Source of the DNA: Saccharicrinis fermentans DSM 9555 = JCM 21142
GTDB taxonomy: Bacteria > Bacteroidota > Bacteroidia > Bacteroidales > Marinilabiliaceae
Direction of reading: 5' to 3'
DNA length: 64,000 nt
Assembly: GCF_000517085.1 (NCBI RefSeq)
Contig: NZ_KI912107.1
Coordinates: forward strand, 2,347,618 to 2,411,617
Shown: one piece after another, positions 32,197 to 40,972 of the stretch
Numbering within the stretch: the stretch's first letter is position 1
How the letters are laid out: the number at the start of each line of letters is the position of its first letter
Translations under genes and position numbers: made by a program
Notes under the pieces: generated by a model
What the model saw: the letters and a program-made list of their open reading frames with translations, nothing else
Told to the model about the DNA's origin: nothing
Database searches by the model: none

Positions 32197-32354
32197 ATAA
32201 ACAGTGTTAATACAACCATCATTTTCTAAAACAAAATCATTGAGGCCAAATCTCGAACCACAAAAATATAATTTATATAATATTTAAACAATTACAACTA
32301 TCATTCTATTAAATTAAACGATAAAATTGTTAATATGCAATAAAAAGACAAAAT

Positions 32355-33131
32355 TCAATCTAAAAAAAGAGTAAAATCATCCGCATCTGAATAAGTTGGA
32401 AACTTTTTTCTAAAAGAAACAAGAGACAACATATCTAACCTGCAGTAAGCTATTGAATTAAATTTATGGTTCATATTAAGCAGAACCCTTCCCTTAAAGT
32501 CAATCACCTGAGACGCTCCGGAATAATGAATTCCGCCCCCTTCTCCTACCCGATTAACAGCACACACATAACATTGATTTTCAATAGCTCTGGCCTTAAG
32601 TAGGACGTCCCACACATCTTTTCGGACCGTTGGCCAATTTGCCACATAAATAGCCAAATCGTAATCGCTTCCATTCCGGCTCCATACCGGGAAACGCAAA
32701 TCATAACATATCTGAGGAAGAATACGCACACCCTTATAAGTAAGGACAGTACGCTGTTTTCCTTGTGTATAATGCAAATCTTCTTGACCTGGGCTAAACA
32801 AATGTCGCTTATCGTAATATCTAACTTGTTTATCGGGCGTTACAAACAAAGCCCTATTATAAACTTTACCATTCTCTTCAATGGCCTGTGAGCCCATAAT
32901 GGCAATTGCACATTTCTCAGCCATCTCCTTCATCCATTCTACAACTTGTCCATCCATTCCTTGTGCGATACATGAAGTATCCATGGAAAATCCTGTTGCA
33001 AACATTTCAGGCAACACCAACAAATCAACATGATCCTCTAATCCCTGAAGTAGGTGCGACAAGTGATTCAAATTAGAACCTGCTTGCTCCCAGGCAATAT
33101 CGTTTTGAATAAGTGCTACTTTAAATGCCAT
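32355..33131 (-). CDS. Nitrilase-superfamily omega-amidase (YafV/Nit2-like)
   Basis: A 258-residue carbon-nitrogen hydrolase. The catalytic triad is Glu42 (LPEMFATGF), Lys108 (YYDKRHLFSPGQE) and Cys142 (QICYDLRFPVW). The CYDLRFP context is typical of omega-amidases that hydrolyse alpha-ketoglutaramate or alpha-ketosuccinamate in methionine salvage and metabolite repair. It is cytosolic and lies 10 bases after the PBP4 gene, so it probably belongs to the leftward DUF6340-dacB-amidase unit. Confidence 0.92.
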   Translation of the reverse strand: MAFKVALIQNDIAWEQAGSNLNHLSHLLQGLEDHVDLLVLPEMFATGFSMDTSCIAQGMDGQVVEWMKEMAEKCAIAIMGSQAIEENGKVYNRALFVTPDKQVRYYDKRHLFSPGQEDLHYTQGKQRTVLTYKGVRILPQICYDLRFPVWSRNGSDYDLAIYVANWPTVRKDVWDVLLKARAIENQCYVCAVNRVGEGGGIHYSGASQVIDFKGRVLLNMNHKFNSIAYCRLDMLSLVSFRKKFPTYSDADDFTLFLD

Positions 33132-33141
33132 ATTAAATATT

Positions 33142-34536
33142 TTAATTCTCCAGCAAAATATGGGTTATTACATCATCCATAACCATCCTAACCTGTCGAG
33201 TTGACACAAGGTAATTATTGCTAATCATACAAAAAGCCGTCTTTTTACCAGCCAAGCTTGTTGCATAACCACAATATCCCAACACACCTTCAAAAGAACC
33301 GCTCTTTCCTATAATACGACCTTTTAGATCAGGATTTTTAAAAACACTACGCAAGGTACCCGATTCTCCTCCTCTGGCCAACGATGCGGCATAAACGTCA
33401 AAATGATCACTATTCCGGTACATCCACTCCAGCAACTTCACCATACCATCTACCGAAACCAAATTCTTCGGCGTCAACCCACTGCCATCCCTCAGTCGAA
33501 AATGAGTATCGAAATCTATTTTATCCTGCCAAAACTCCCTTACCACCGCATTACCATTATCCCACGACCATCTTCCCTTTATTTCTTTACCCAGGGTCAA
33601 CAAAAGCTGATCGGCAAATAGATTATTACTTTTATGGTTAACCACTTTAATAATCTGAGAAAGTGGTGGTGATTGATAGGTAAAAATAGGAGTGCGTCTC
33701 CTCTGACCCTTCAGACTAATTTTTCTATTACAATGAATTTCAACACCCTCTTTGTCCAGATACTTCATCAAATAATTGACAAATGCTTCCTGAGGCTTTG
33801 GTAAAGCAGCTTTTATCTTAAAAGAAGAACGATGTTGCGGAATCGAACCTTCTATCCACCACTGCTCTATTTCGCCAAGACCATACACATAGGCACTATC
33901 TTTACTATGAGAAGCTGCCACAGCCTTACAGCGCAATCGATAAGGCTTTATATCAGGATCTACGGACACAACCTTGCATTCCGTTCCCACCTCGCCAGAA
34001 CGTAAGGTAATTACAGCAGTATTGTCATGCCAGTTAAAACCTTGCGGTGACGCACCATAATAATTACCCATATCTTCCCACAACCGGGGAGCCGAATAAC
34101 TCACCTGAGCACCTAATACACGAATACTTCCTTCCACTGACTGAACGCCTATTCTCTTCAGGTGTTTTAAGATATCTGCAAAAAAAATATCAGGGGCTGT
34201 TTGGGGGAAGTATTTAGAGCCCAATGTTGGATCTCCATCCGATTCTACAAGCAAATCACCAATTAGCTTACCATTTTCAAGCGATCCGGTATAGGAAAAA
34301 ACAGTTTTATACGTATAATTCTCTCCCAATAATTCCAATGCTGTTGCAGTGGTGATCACCTTCGTTAACGAAGCTGGCATTAAACGCAGGTACGCATTAT
34401 GCGAGACCATTGTTTCACCACTTATCAGATTCTGAATTTTCAAAGCTGTGCTGGCTCCCTTATCACCAATATCTAACTGGGCTCTACCACAAGCAAATGA
34501 CAGCAATAAAACAATTATTAAAAGACTTACCTTCAT
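33142..34536 (-). CDS. dacB: D-alanyl-D-alanine carboxypeptidase/endopeptidase (PBP4 type)
   Basis: A 464-residue periplasmic class C penicillin-binding protein that trims or cleaves peptidoglycan stem peptides. Motifs: Ser56-x2-Lys59 in MPASLTKVIT, SNN in HKSNNLFADQLL, and K-S-G in IIGKSGSFEGV (the KTG equivalent). DGSGLTPKNLVS precedes the last, as in DacB. A signal peptide is present (SFACGRAQ; a Cys sits close to the cleavage region). Its start overlaps the DUF6340 stop by 4 bases (ATGA), indicating translational coupling. Confidence 0.94.
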   Translation of the reverse strand: MKVSLLIIVLLLSFACGRAQLDIGDKGASTALKIQNLISGETMVSHNAYLRLMPASLTKVITTATALELLGENYTYKTVFSYTGSLENGKLIGDLLVESDGDPTLGSKYFPQTAPDIFFADILKHLKRIGVQSVEGSIRVLGAQVSYSAPRLWEDMGNYYGASPQGFNWHDNTAVITLRSGEVGTECKVVSVDPDIKPYRLRCKAVAASHSKDSAYVYGLGEIEQWWIEGSIPQHRSSFKIKAALPKPQEAFVNYLMKYLDKEGVEIHCNRKISLKGQRRRTPIFTYQSPPLSQIIKVVNHKSNNLFADQLLLTLGKEIKGRWSWDNGNAVVREFWQDKIDFDTHFRLRDGSGLTPKNLVSVDGMVKLLEWMYRNSDHFDVYAASLARGGESGTLRSVFKNPDLKGRIIGKSGSFEGVLGYCGYATSLAGKKTAFCMISNNYLVSTRQVRMVMDDVITHILLEN

Positions 34537-35573
34537 TGAATAGCTCCTATTTGTTCTTTCAACACCTCAACTGAATTAACACGTTTGCTCATATACATAA
34601 AGTATTTCACCATGCGCCTCCTATCATCAACGACAACAGTCTTCTTTAATTGACTATAAACACTCATTCCTTCCTTAAGCCAGTATAAAGCCGATTCATA
34701 ATCACTTAAAATCTCAGCTGCCAGTGCCAGATTATATGCGGCTCTTGCCTTCACTTTTTTTTGCGAATGATCAAAAACATATTTCCAGAGTTTAATGGCT
34801 TCTCCCCAATTCTCCGCATTAACAAATTCAGCAGCCTGAACAAAATGATAATTCCCTGCAACATAGTAACCTCTTGTCTGCGTTTCCCACACCGGTGCCA
34901 GGTAATCTGCTGCCTGTTCACCCAAATATTGAGCCAAATCACCCAGTCCCCCTTTAATAGCAGGTAGTCCATTGGCTATCTGTGTGATATTACCACCAGT
35001 AACGTCCCATGATATGGTATCCTTTTGCGTTTCACGATAAATCACTTTCTGGCTTAAATTATTATATCCTCGCCACAATATGGCACCTCCAGCATCCAGG
35101 TAACCCAATAAATCTCCATCAAACATCCTTTCCACTTGAATTTTAGTACCATATAAATATTTTTCGACAGCAACGACAGCTTGTGCATCATACTGTTGGC
35201 ATAAGTCGTCAACCTGCTTCCAACTCAAAGCCCTGTTAATAAACCGCTGGTCTTTCTTCAATGGATCAACATGTAAATATACCGAATCAAAAAAGTTTCT
35301 ACGCTGTAATTCTTCCTTGAGTGCCAACAAGGTCAATTCAGAAAACGCATCCAGCCAGATGGTATCAATACTTAACTCTGATCCCAAAGTATTTATATGA
35401 TGAACATCTTTACCCCTAAAAGGCACCGAATTATCTACCAATACCACAGACTTAACCTCGGGCTGAACCGTATGTTTAGCAGGCATCAAAACATCCATAT
35501 TGAATGTTTGATAAGTTACACATGATGCAAACAACACAGAAACCAGCAGTATAAAAAAACTTCGAAATAACAT
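34533..35573 (-). CDS. DUF6340 family lipoprotein with TPR-like region
   Basis: A 346-residue lipoprotein (lipobox FASC, Cys18) of Bacteroidota family DUF6340. The N-terminal half carries the family segment VKSVVLVDNSVPFRGKD. The C-terminal third (about 240-330) has helical TPR-like repeats (ENWGEAIKLWKYVFDHSQKK, then ARAAYNLALAAEIL). The function is unknown. It is translationally coupled to dacB, which suggests an envelope role. Confidence 0.85.
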   Translation of the reverse strand: MLFRSFFILLVSVLFASCVTYQTFNMDVLMPAKHTVQPEVKSVVLVDNSVPFRGKDVHHINTLGSELSIDTIWLDAFSELTLLALKEELQRRNFFDSVYLHVDPLKKDQRFINRALSWKQVDDLCQQYDAQAVVAVEKYLYGTKIQVERMFDGDLLGYLDAGGAILWRGYNNLSQKVIYRETQKDTISWDVTGGNITQIANGLPAIKGGLGDLAQYLGEQAADYLAPVWETQTRGYYVAGNYHFVQAAEFVNAENWGEAIKLWKYVFDHSQKKVKARAAYNLALAAEILSDYESALYWLKEGMSVYSQLKKTVVVDDRRRMVKYFMYMSKRVNSVEVLKEQIGAIQ

Positions 35574-35651
35574 AATTGTTTTTTAGTGACAATATCGTTT
35601 ATATAGCAAAAAAAATGCCTAAGTTCATTTAATGGATCAATATGACCATTT

Positions 35652-36815
35652 CTATTTACTCATTTTTAAAATAGCCGTAACATCTTCTCCATTGAGCCTT
35701 TTAAAATAGCCGATGGGTCCAAACTGACATGCTTTCTCACCCATGACTTTAAAATGCTCTGATGGTATATCAACATCCGACAACGAAGCTGGCATATCCA
35801 GAGATGTAAAAAACGCTCTAATCGCCTCAATGGTTTTAGTGGCTGCCAGCATAGCTTCACTTTCTTCAATCCCGAATACATTCTTTCCCAAACGAGCAAA
35901 TTTAAATGCATTCCGTTCATTCAGAACAAACTTCATCCAATTGGGAAACAAAATAGACAAGCCTGCTCCATGCGTGAGGTCATAAATAGCACTCACCTCA
36001 TGTTCTATCATATGGGTTCCCCAATCACCCGACATCTTACCGGTAACCATCAAGCCATTCAATGCAATACTTGAGGCCCACATCAAATTAGCTCTCGCCT
36101 CATAATTCTTAGGCTCTTTGATCGCAATTGGCCCATATTTCAAACATGTTTTCAAAATACCCTCTGCCATATTATCTTGCAAATCCGTTCCCAAATCAGG
36201 TGTAAAATATTGCTCAAAGATATGGCTCATTATGTCCACTACGCCTGATGCTGTCTGCCACTTATTCACAGTAAAAGTCAACGTTGGATCCAACACCGAA
36301 ATTTTTGGTCTTAAACACTCGCTACTTGTTGGTAACTTCTCCTGCGTTTCATCATTGGTAATAACCGAACTTCCATTCATTTCAGATCCGGTAGCCGCTA
36401 ATGTAAGAATGGTACCTAAGGGCAGCGCAGTTTCTGGTACGGCCTTTCGGATATAAAAATCCCAAACATCACCTGGATAATTTACACCAGCTGCTATGGC
36501 CTTTGAACCATCAATAATACTACCTCCTCCAATAGCTAACACAAACTCAATTTTCTTCTCTCTACAAATGGCAATACCCTCTCTCACACTAGCCAAACGC
36601 GGGTTAGGTTGAATACCTCCCAATTCCTCTATATAAATATCTTTTTCCTTCAATTCACTTTTTACGGCATCCAACAACCCACTCTTAACCACAGAACCTT
36701 TCCCATAAGTAATTAAAACCCTTTTGCCAAATGGTAATATTTCATCGGCCAACTCATTGATTTTATTTTTTCCAAAAAGGATCTTTGTTCCTGCCTGATA
36801 ATTAAAATTTTTCAT
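35652..36815 (-). CDS. Iron-containing alcohol dehydrogenase (BdhA/YqhD-like)
   Basis: A 387-residue group III alcohol dehydrogenase. Cofactor-binding GGGSIIDGSKAIA lies near residue 95. The metal site is visible as Asp in VDIMSHIFEQYF and His residues in HEVSAIYDLTHGAGL. It reduces aldehydes to alcohols with NAD(P)H and resembles the NADH-dependent butanol dehydrogenase/YqhD group. It is the last complete host gene before the prophage and appears monocistronic. Confidence 0.92.
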   Translation of the reverse strand: MKNFNYQAGTKILFGKNKINELADEILPFGKRVLITYGKGSVVKSGLLDAVKSELKEKDIYIEELGGIQPNPRLASVREGIAICREKKIEFVLAIGGGSIIDGSKAIAAGVNYPGDVWDFYIRKAVPETALPLGTILTLAATGSEMNGSSVITNDETQEKLPTSSECLRPKISVLDPTLTFTVNKWQTASGVVDIMSHIFEQYFTPDLGTDLQDNMAEGILKTCLKYGPIAIKEPKNYEARANLMWASSIALNGLMVTGKMSGDWGTHMIEHEVSAIYDLTHGAGLSILFPNWMKFVLNERNAFKFARLGKNVFGIEESEAMLAATKTIEAIRAFFTSLDMPASLSDVDIPSEHFKVMGEKACQFGPIGYFKRLNGEDVTAILKMSK

Positions 36816-37517
36816 GACTATTTATTTTTAGTAATTGGAAACATCAAAGAAAAACATCATTTGTAAAGTAATAAAGATAATCTGCATGAATACCATAACA
36901 ACGATTCTCAACCGTAAATATTTTACTACTAAACAACGTACGAAAATAGTAACACACACTTTTTTAACCTGAGCTATTCTTAAATTATTTATTACAACAC
37001 GAAGATGCCTGAATAAATCAGTTTAAATGGTTCGCCTAAATTAATTAACCTTGCTAAAATAAGCAATGTTCTAACCACATTTGATTTTGAATCCCTAAAT
37101 CAAAACAATTTTACGCTCACCCTGTACCTACTGTTTAGTAGGCAAACAAATTCAAACTGTACATCAACGACTTACAACCTCAAAAACAAGCCATTAACTC
37201 CACAAGTATATCAATGACAACCTGTCTTCGTGATATCTTCTTCATGACAACAATGATTCTGTGGATAAAATTACCAGAACACCCCATCCAATACAACCCC
37301 AGCTTTATACCTGGCCCAATTCTCATGGTTCTCTTTTACCCTTTCGTAATCGGCAATTTTCGACTACATAGCCACATCACGTAACATACTGCCTTATTGG
37401 CCGTATAGTCAATAATATTTACTCAACTCTAAACCAATTTTCCCCTTTAGGATGGATAAAAATGAGCCTAAGCAATGCTCATTAAGTTTTGGATGCTATT
37501 AAACACAACAAGGTTTC
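36816..37517. other. 702-base gap without a convincing gene
   Basis: No frame longer than about 30 codons looks coding. On the reverse strand 37364-37271 encodes a stop-free stretch containing VKENHENWARYKAG and LDGVFW, which could be the tail of a decayed gene, but there is no start. The rest is AT-rich. It contains the promoters of the leftward dehydrogenase and of the rightward LytS-like fragment. Confidence 0.5.
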
Positions 37518-37883
37518 ATGGAAAATTCGATCATTATAGAGTTATTACAGAACACAGGTCTCTTATTGGCTTTCACCATGCTTTATGGAAATTTCTGGAT
37601 AAAAAATAAAAACAACAAACCCATAGGCACCAAAATACTCATTGGCATCATCTTAAGTGGTATTGGCATTGTACTCATGTACACTCCTTGGTATTGGGTA
37701 CCCGGAATAGCTTTTGACACACGTTCTGTAATGATCTCTATCTCTGGTTTATTTTTCGGTCCAATACCTACTGTAATAACCATGATTACCACCAGTATCG
37801 TTCGTTATTCGATGGGCGGAGACGGTATGTGGATGGGTATTTGCGTTATTATATCATCAGGACTCATTGGTATACTTTTATAA
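37518..37883 (+). pseudogene. 5TM-5TMR (LytS-type) sensor gene truncated by prophage
   Basis: The 121 codons encode about four membrane helices of the 5TM-5TMR_LYT domain. Recognisable segments are LLQNTGLLLAFTMLYGNF, DTRSVMISISGLFFGPIPTV and GGDGMWMGICVIISSGLIGI. Members normally have about 170 residues of this domain followed by a histidine kinase, GGDEF or similar output module. Here the frame stops within the domain a few bases before the prophage terminal repeats. The missing half should lie beyond the other prophage end, outside the window. Confidence 0.8.
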
Positions 37884-37887
37884 TTGA

Positions 37888-37927
37888 AAAATCGGAATGT
37901 CCCTTTTTTTAAATCGGAATGTCCCTT
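37888..37927. repeat. Terminal direct repeats, candidate MuA-type transposase sites
   Basis: The 17-base sequence AAATCGGAATGTCCCTT occurs twice, at 37889-37905 and 37911-37927, in the same orientation with a 22-base period (two helical turns). This matches the spacing of transposase-binding sites at ends of Mu-family elements. Nothing similar was seen elsewhere in the window. Confidence 0.7.
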
Positions 37928-37942
37928 TAAAAATATGTGTAA

Positions 37943-37980
37943 AGATAATAAAAGCAGCTTAATAGCTGCTTTTATTATCT
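37943..37980. terminator. Hairpin terminator at the methylase 3' end
   Basis: AGATAATAAAAGCAGCT (37943-37959) pairs perfectly with AGCTGCTTTTATTATCT (37964-37980) around TAAT. The methylase stop codon lies inside the stem. It also insulates the phage end from host transcription. Confidence 0.8.
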
Positions 37981-38855
37981 GTGGTGGTGCTTTGGTATAT
38001 TGGTTGACACAATGAGCCTGAAACGCTTGTATTACCCTTACAAAGCATTATATCAGTATACCCGGCATTATGGTTAACCTTAACAGGCATTTCATATTTA
38101 ATTGCACCATCAAAAGGGTTGTTGGCCTCGAGGTTCTTTTGTAGCCAATCACAAAGTTCTATTATACTTGACTTATCAGACGTGAAATAAAAGTACGATG
38201 TATCTTTTAATGTGTTGAGAACATCTAAATAATCAGCTAAACGCCAGTAGTTGTTATATGTTCCTACCTCAGTGCTCAGATAAGGTGGATCGACAAAGAA
38301 AACAACATTATCAATGCCTTTGTATTTGTTGAAAAGTTCTTTGTAATCGTATTTTACAATGTGCAAACCATCTAAGTACCCGGCAACATTGTAGTTTGAT
38401 TTACGGACACAATTATACATGGTCTGTTTTTCTAAATCCTTTAAGCTTTTTGAGTAGTTCATGCTGAACAGCAAAGAAGATGAAAGCGTAATATAATCCA
38501 CAAAGCCTTTTTGTTCCTCATTTTGGATGTAATCAATAACCTTTTGCTTAATCTCATTGGGTATCTTCTTATCCGGTGGACAGTCTTTAACCAATACCCT
38601 GATATGCTCAAGCATGCGGTTTGTTTTATCTACATGTAATAACCGGGTGTGATAATCATCGTAATCGTTATACACCACCTGAGCATCCGGGCGAACGCTT
38701 TTTGCTGTGTGAGACAATAAGCCACTTCCCCCAAATAAATCAATAAAAGTGTTGGCTGTTTTAAACTCGTTTAAAGCTGATTTAAACAGTGTTAAAAACC
38801 GTCTTTTTTGCCCCATGAAAGGCAATGGGGCACTTGTGTAATTCTTAATACTCAT
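37959..38855 (-). CDS. Phage D12-class DNA adenine methyltransferase
   Basis: A 298-residue Dam-like N6-adenine methyltransferase. The SAM-binding motif is FIDLFGGSGLLSH (FxGxG type), an N-terminal PLPFMGQKRRF segment is the family's opening motif, and the catalytic DPPY lies in VVFFVDPPYLSTEVG. The chosen start is the ATG at 38855 (MSIKNYTSAP); an upstream ATG at 38963 runs back through a terminator hairpin. It probably modifies phage DNA against host restriction, as phage methylases often do. It is the last gene of the leftward late operon but has a terminator in front, so it probably has its own promoter. Confidence 0.93.
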   Translation of the reverse strand: MSIKNYTSAPLPFMGQKRRFLTLFKSALNEFKTANTFIDLFGGSGLLSHTAKSVRPDAQVVYNDYDDYHTRLLHVDKTNRMLEHIRVLVKDCPPDKKIPNEIKQKVIDYIQNEEQKGFVDYITLSSSLLFSMNYSKSLKDLEKQTMYNCVRKSNYNVAGYLDGLHIVKYDYKELFNKYKGIDNVVFFVDPPYLSTEVGTYNNYWRLADYLDVLNTLKDTSYFYFTSDKSSIIELCDWLQKNLEANNPFDGAIKYEMPVKVNHNAGYTDIMLCKGNTSVSGSLCQPIYQSTTTDNKSSY

Positions 38856-38901
38856 TTGTGTTTTGTTATTTATATATTTGTAGTCTCTCTGGCAATAATT
38901 A

Positions 38902-38967
38902 ATTAAAAAAGGTGCATACACACCAACCCAAGGCATTTTGCCTCCGGCGTGGTGTGTATGCACCTTT
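38902..38967 (-). terminator. Strong hairpin terminator between tail genes and methylase
   Basis: AAAGGTGCATACACACCA (38908-38925) pairs with TGGTGTGTATGCACCTTT (38950-38967). The 24-base loop holds a second small hairpin (AGGC-ATTTT-GCCT). On the reverse strand a T-rich tract, TTTTTTAATTAATT, follows. A further short inverted repeat (TTAGTAG/CTACTAA) lies about 5-30 bases upstream on that strand. Confidence 0.85.
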
Positions 38968-39030
38968 ATTGTTAGTAGAAGGTCAGAGAGCTACTAACGG
39001 AGTCGGGGGCTCTTTTTACCCCATTGTTTT

Positions 39031-39258
39031 TTATTCTTTCATATACAGCTTTGAACTGTGGTTAATAAAAGGCAACTGATCACCTAGCCCAAGACATAAA
39101 CCTTTTAAATTACTTGCGTCAGGAAATAGATTATCAGAATCTCCATTTAAGCCTAATTCGAATCCTAACAATTGGCTAGAATCATTTGGATAGAACTCTG
39201 CTTTTTCGGGCGATAAACCTAAAACCTGACCTTTATATGTGCTATCATCATCGTACAT
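39031..39258 (-). CDS. Small repeat-containing protein downstream of tail fibre
   Basis: A 75-residue protein starting MYDDDSTYKGQVLGL. Its ATG overlaps the tail-fibre stop (TAATG), so translation is coupled. It consists of nearly three tandem 21-22-residue units starting GQVLGL, GFELGL and GLCLGL, each followed by an aromatic-rich turn and an S-x-L ending. I recognise no family. Position directly after a receptor-binding protein suggests a tail-fibre assembly chaperone or a tip protein. Confidence 0.6.
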   Translation of the reverse strand: MYDDDSTYKGQVLGLSPEKAEFYPNDSSQLLGFELGLNGDSDNLFPDASNLKGLCLGLGDQLPFINHSSKLYMKE

Positions 39259-40712
39259 TATCCTGGTAAGTTTTGGGCTTGAACATAAATACGAGCTTTC
39301 CAATAACGGATATACATCTTTTCGGCTGCGTCTGCATCATAGCCTTCATCTAAATTACCTGCACTTATTAACCCGTTTTCATCGTAATTCACGTAAGGAG
39401 TTTCGTATAAATCGAGCTTTATCCATGTGGCTGATGCTAGTGTAGCATCTGTTTTGCTGGCTTTGATTTCGACGCAGCGAGGTTTGTCTAAATAGACTTC
39501 TTGTACATAGCCTGTATCGGATGTAAAAGCTAAACCATCATCGGCAGAGGCTATAAATGTTTCGCCAACATCTCTGGTTGTGCCGGAAGCTGTTAAACTT
39601 ATTGCTTCGGTGCGAACTATGTAGGTGCTGCCGTCGGTTAAATCTGTACCAGGATAAATGGCATCTCCTAAATCGGCATCGGCGTTAACCTGATTACCAT
39701 TACGCACTGCCCGTTCTCCTAATGCTTTGAGCGTGTTTACATGTCGTAGCTTGCCAATATCCTGTATGGCTGTTTCGGCATAGGCATTGGTAGTTTGGTC
39801 GGTAATATTACCATCATCATCTATATTGGTGTACGTGGTGAAATCGGCTGGTATTTCGGCTACTGCGCCTTCTGGATATTTACCTACATATGAAGCCTTA
39901 TAACTCATGCTCGCAGCTGTACATCCAGGGACTAAGTAAAAGTTTTCGTTATCTGCATCAATAAACAAATCACCGTCTGTTTGGTATTTGCAGCCGATTA
40001 AATAATCGGATGAAGAACCACCGTATACAGTAGCCATACGGGTACGTATATTTTCTAATTTATCATCATCGGTATCGCCAACAGGTGCAGCATAGTCTGT
40101 TTCATCTGCATCCTGATCTCCTCCGGTAAATTTGAATGTGCAATTGTGGAATAATGAATATTGAAATTTTGGAGAAATTTGAATATTTAAATCACATTCA
40201 GAGTATACATTACTATATGTATATGTAGAGTTACAACCGAACGTACTTAGTGATATTTTCGAATTATAAAATGTATTATTATAACGAATCGCATAACCAG
40301 TAATTACCAATTCAGTAGTTATACTATCGAATAAACACGACTGAGCTGCTCTCTCAATCGTATCGTCTTTATAATAAATGTAGCCGATCTTACTAAAAAT
40401 CACATCCCTATAAGTTGCTCTAAACAAGTTACTACTACATAATTTATCAAAATTCTGAATTCTTAAACCTAAAAAATAGCTATAATTAATATAGCTAATA
40501 AAATTTGATAACAATGTTCCATCTATTATAATATAGCCATCACCATATATGTGTCTAGCAGATGTTTCTGCAAGGGATTCGTTATGATATCCTTTTACGT
40601 AAATCGGACTTAATCCTGCATCAATCGCACTCTGAATACTTCGCTTTGGAGTATCCCAACTCAGTCCGTCATTTTCACTATTACCGTAATTAGTTACATA
40701 ACCAGTTGCCAT
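39258..40712 (-). CDS. Tail fibre / receptor-binding protein with beta-helix-like N-terminal half
   Basis: A 484-residue protein. Residues 1-190 read like a right-handed parallel beta-helix: short strands rich in N, S, Y, I and F (for example HIYGDGYIIIDGT, GCNSTYTYSNVYSECDL), as in pectate-lyase-type phage tailspikes. Residues about 195-484 are acidic and Thr/Gly-rich with a TDGSTYIVRTEAI segment. The DNA encoding the beta-helix half (about 40130-40712) is distinctly more AT-rich than the rest, suggesting recent exchange. It is expected to contact the host surface glycan or protein. Confidence 0.65.
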   Translation of the reverse strand: MATGYVTNYGNSENDGLSWDTPKRSIQSAIDAGLSPIYVKGYHNESLAETSARHIYGDGYIIIDGTLLSNFISYINYSYFLGLRIQNFDKLCSSNLFRATYRDVIFSKIGYIYYKDDTIERAAQSCLFDSITTELVITGYAIRYNNTFYNSKISLSTFGCNSTYTYSNVYSECDLNIQISPKFQYSLFHNCTFKFTGGDQDADETDYAAPVGDTDDDKLENIRTRMATVYGGSSSDYLIGCKYQTDGDLFIDADNENFYLVPGCTAASMSYKASYVGKYPEGAVAEIPADFTTYTNIDDDGNITDQTTNAYAETAIQDIGKLRHVNTLKALGERAVRNGNQVNADADLGDAIYPGTDLTDGSTYIVRTEAISLTASGTTRDVGETFIASADDGLAFTSDTGYVQEVYLDKPRCVEIKASKTDATLASATWIKLDLYETPYVNYDENGLISAGNLDEGYDADAAEKMYIRYWKARIYVQAQNLPG

Positions 40713-40972
40713 TATACTTCCTCCTCTATTTCTTCTACACTAAACGTGTGTGATTTAACGGTGTACCATTTTACATTAATGTATACACGGGTAGCAGTGA
40801 ATTTTAATCCATCTTGCTCAACTGTCCATGTGCAAGTATCATCAACTAAATCGCTCATGTCGGTAAAGTCTATGGTTGCAAATACTTCCTGTGCATATGT
40901 TAAGAATGCTTCTGATTGCTCCTCGTAGGATAAATCAGGGTCAAATATTATGTCATCTGTTATTGTTGTCAT
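40712..40972 (-). CDS. Small acidic phage protein of the tail-fibre module
   Basis: An 86-residue acidic protein with no recognised family. It overlaps its upstream neighbour by 4 bases (start 40972, neighbour stop 40969) and its stop abuts the tail-fibre start, so it is clearly part of the operon. Residues 45-86 look like a small beta-sandwich (CTWTVEQDGLKFTATRVYIN). It may be a structural or assembly protein of the fibre. Confidence 0.6.
   Translation of the reverse strand: MTTITDDIIFDPDLSYEEQSEAFLTYAQEVFATIDFTDMSDLVDDTCTWTVEQDGLKFTATRVYINVKWYTVKSHTFSVEEIEEEV

Noticed and set aside
37271..37364. Short reverse-strand stretch containing VKENHENWARYKAG and LDGVFW
   Set aside because: About 31 codons without a start; it could be a gene remnant but is too short to annotate.
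37880..37884. ATAAT as the 5-bp target duplication
   Set aside because: It would place a stop codon in the uninterrupted host gene. The junction cannot be fixed without the other end.
38855..38963. Upstream start for the phage methylase (36 extra residues)
   Set aside because: The extension reads through a strong terminator hairpin and lacks the family's N-terminal pattern, which begins at MSIKNYTSAP.
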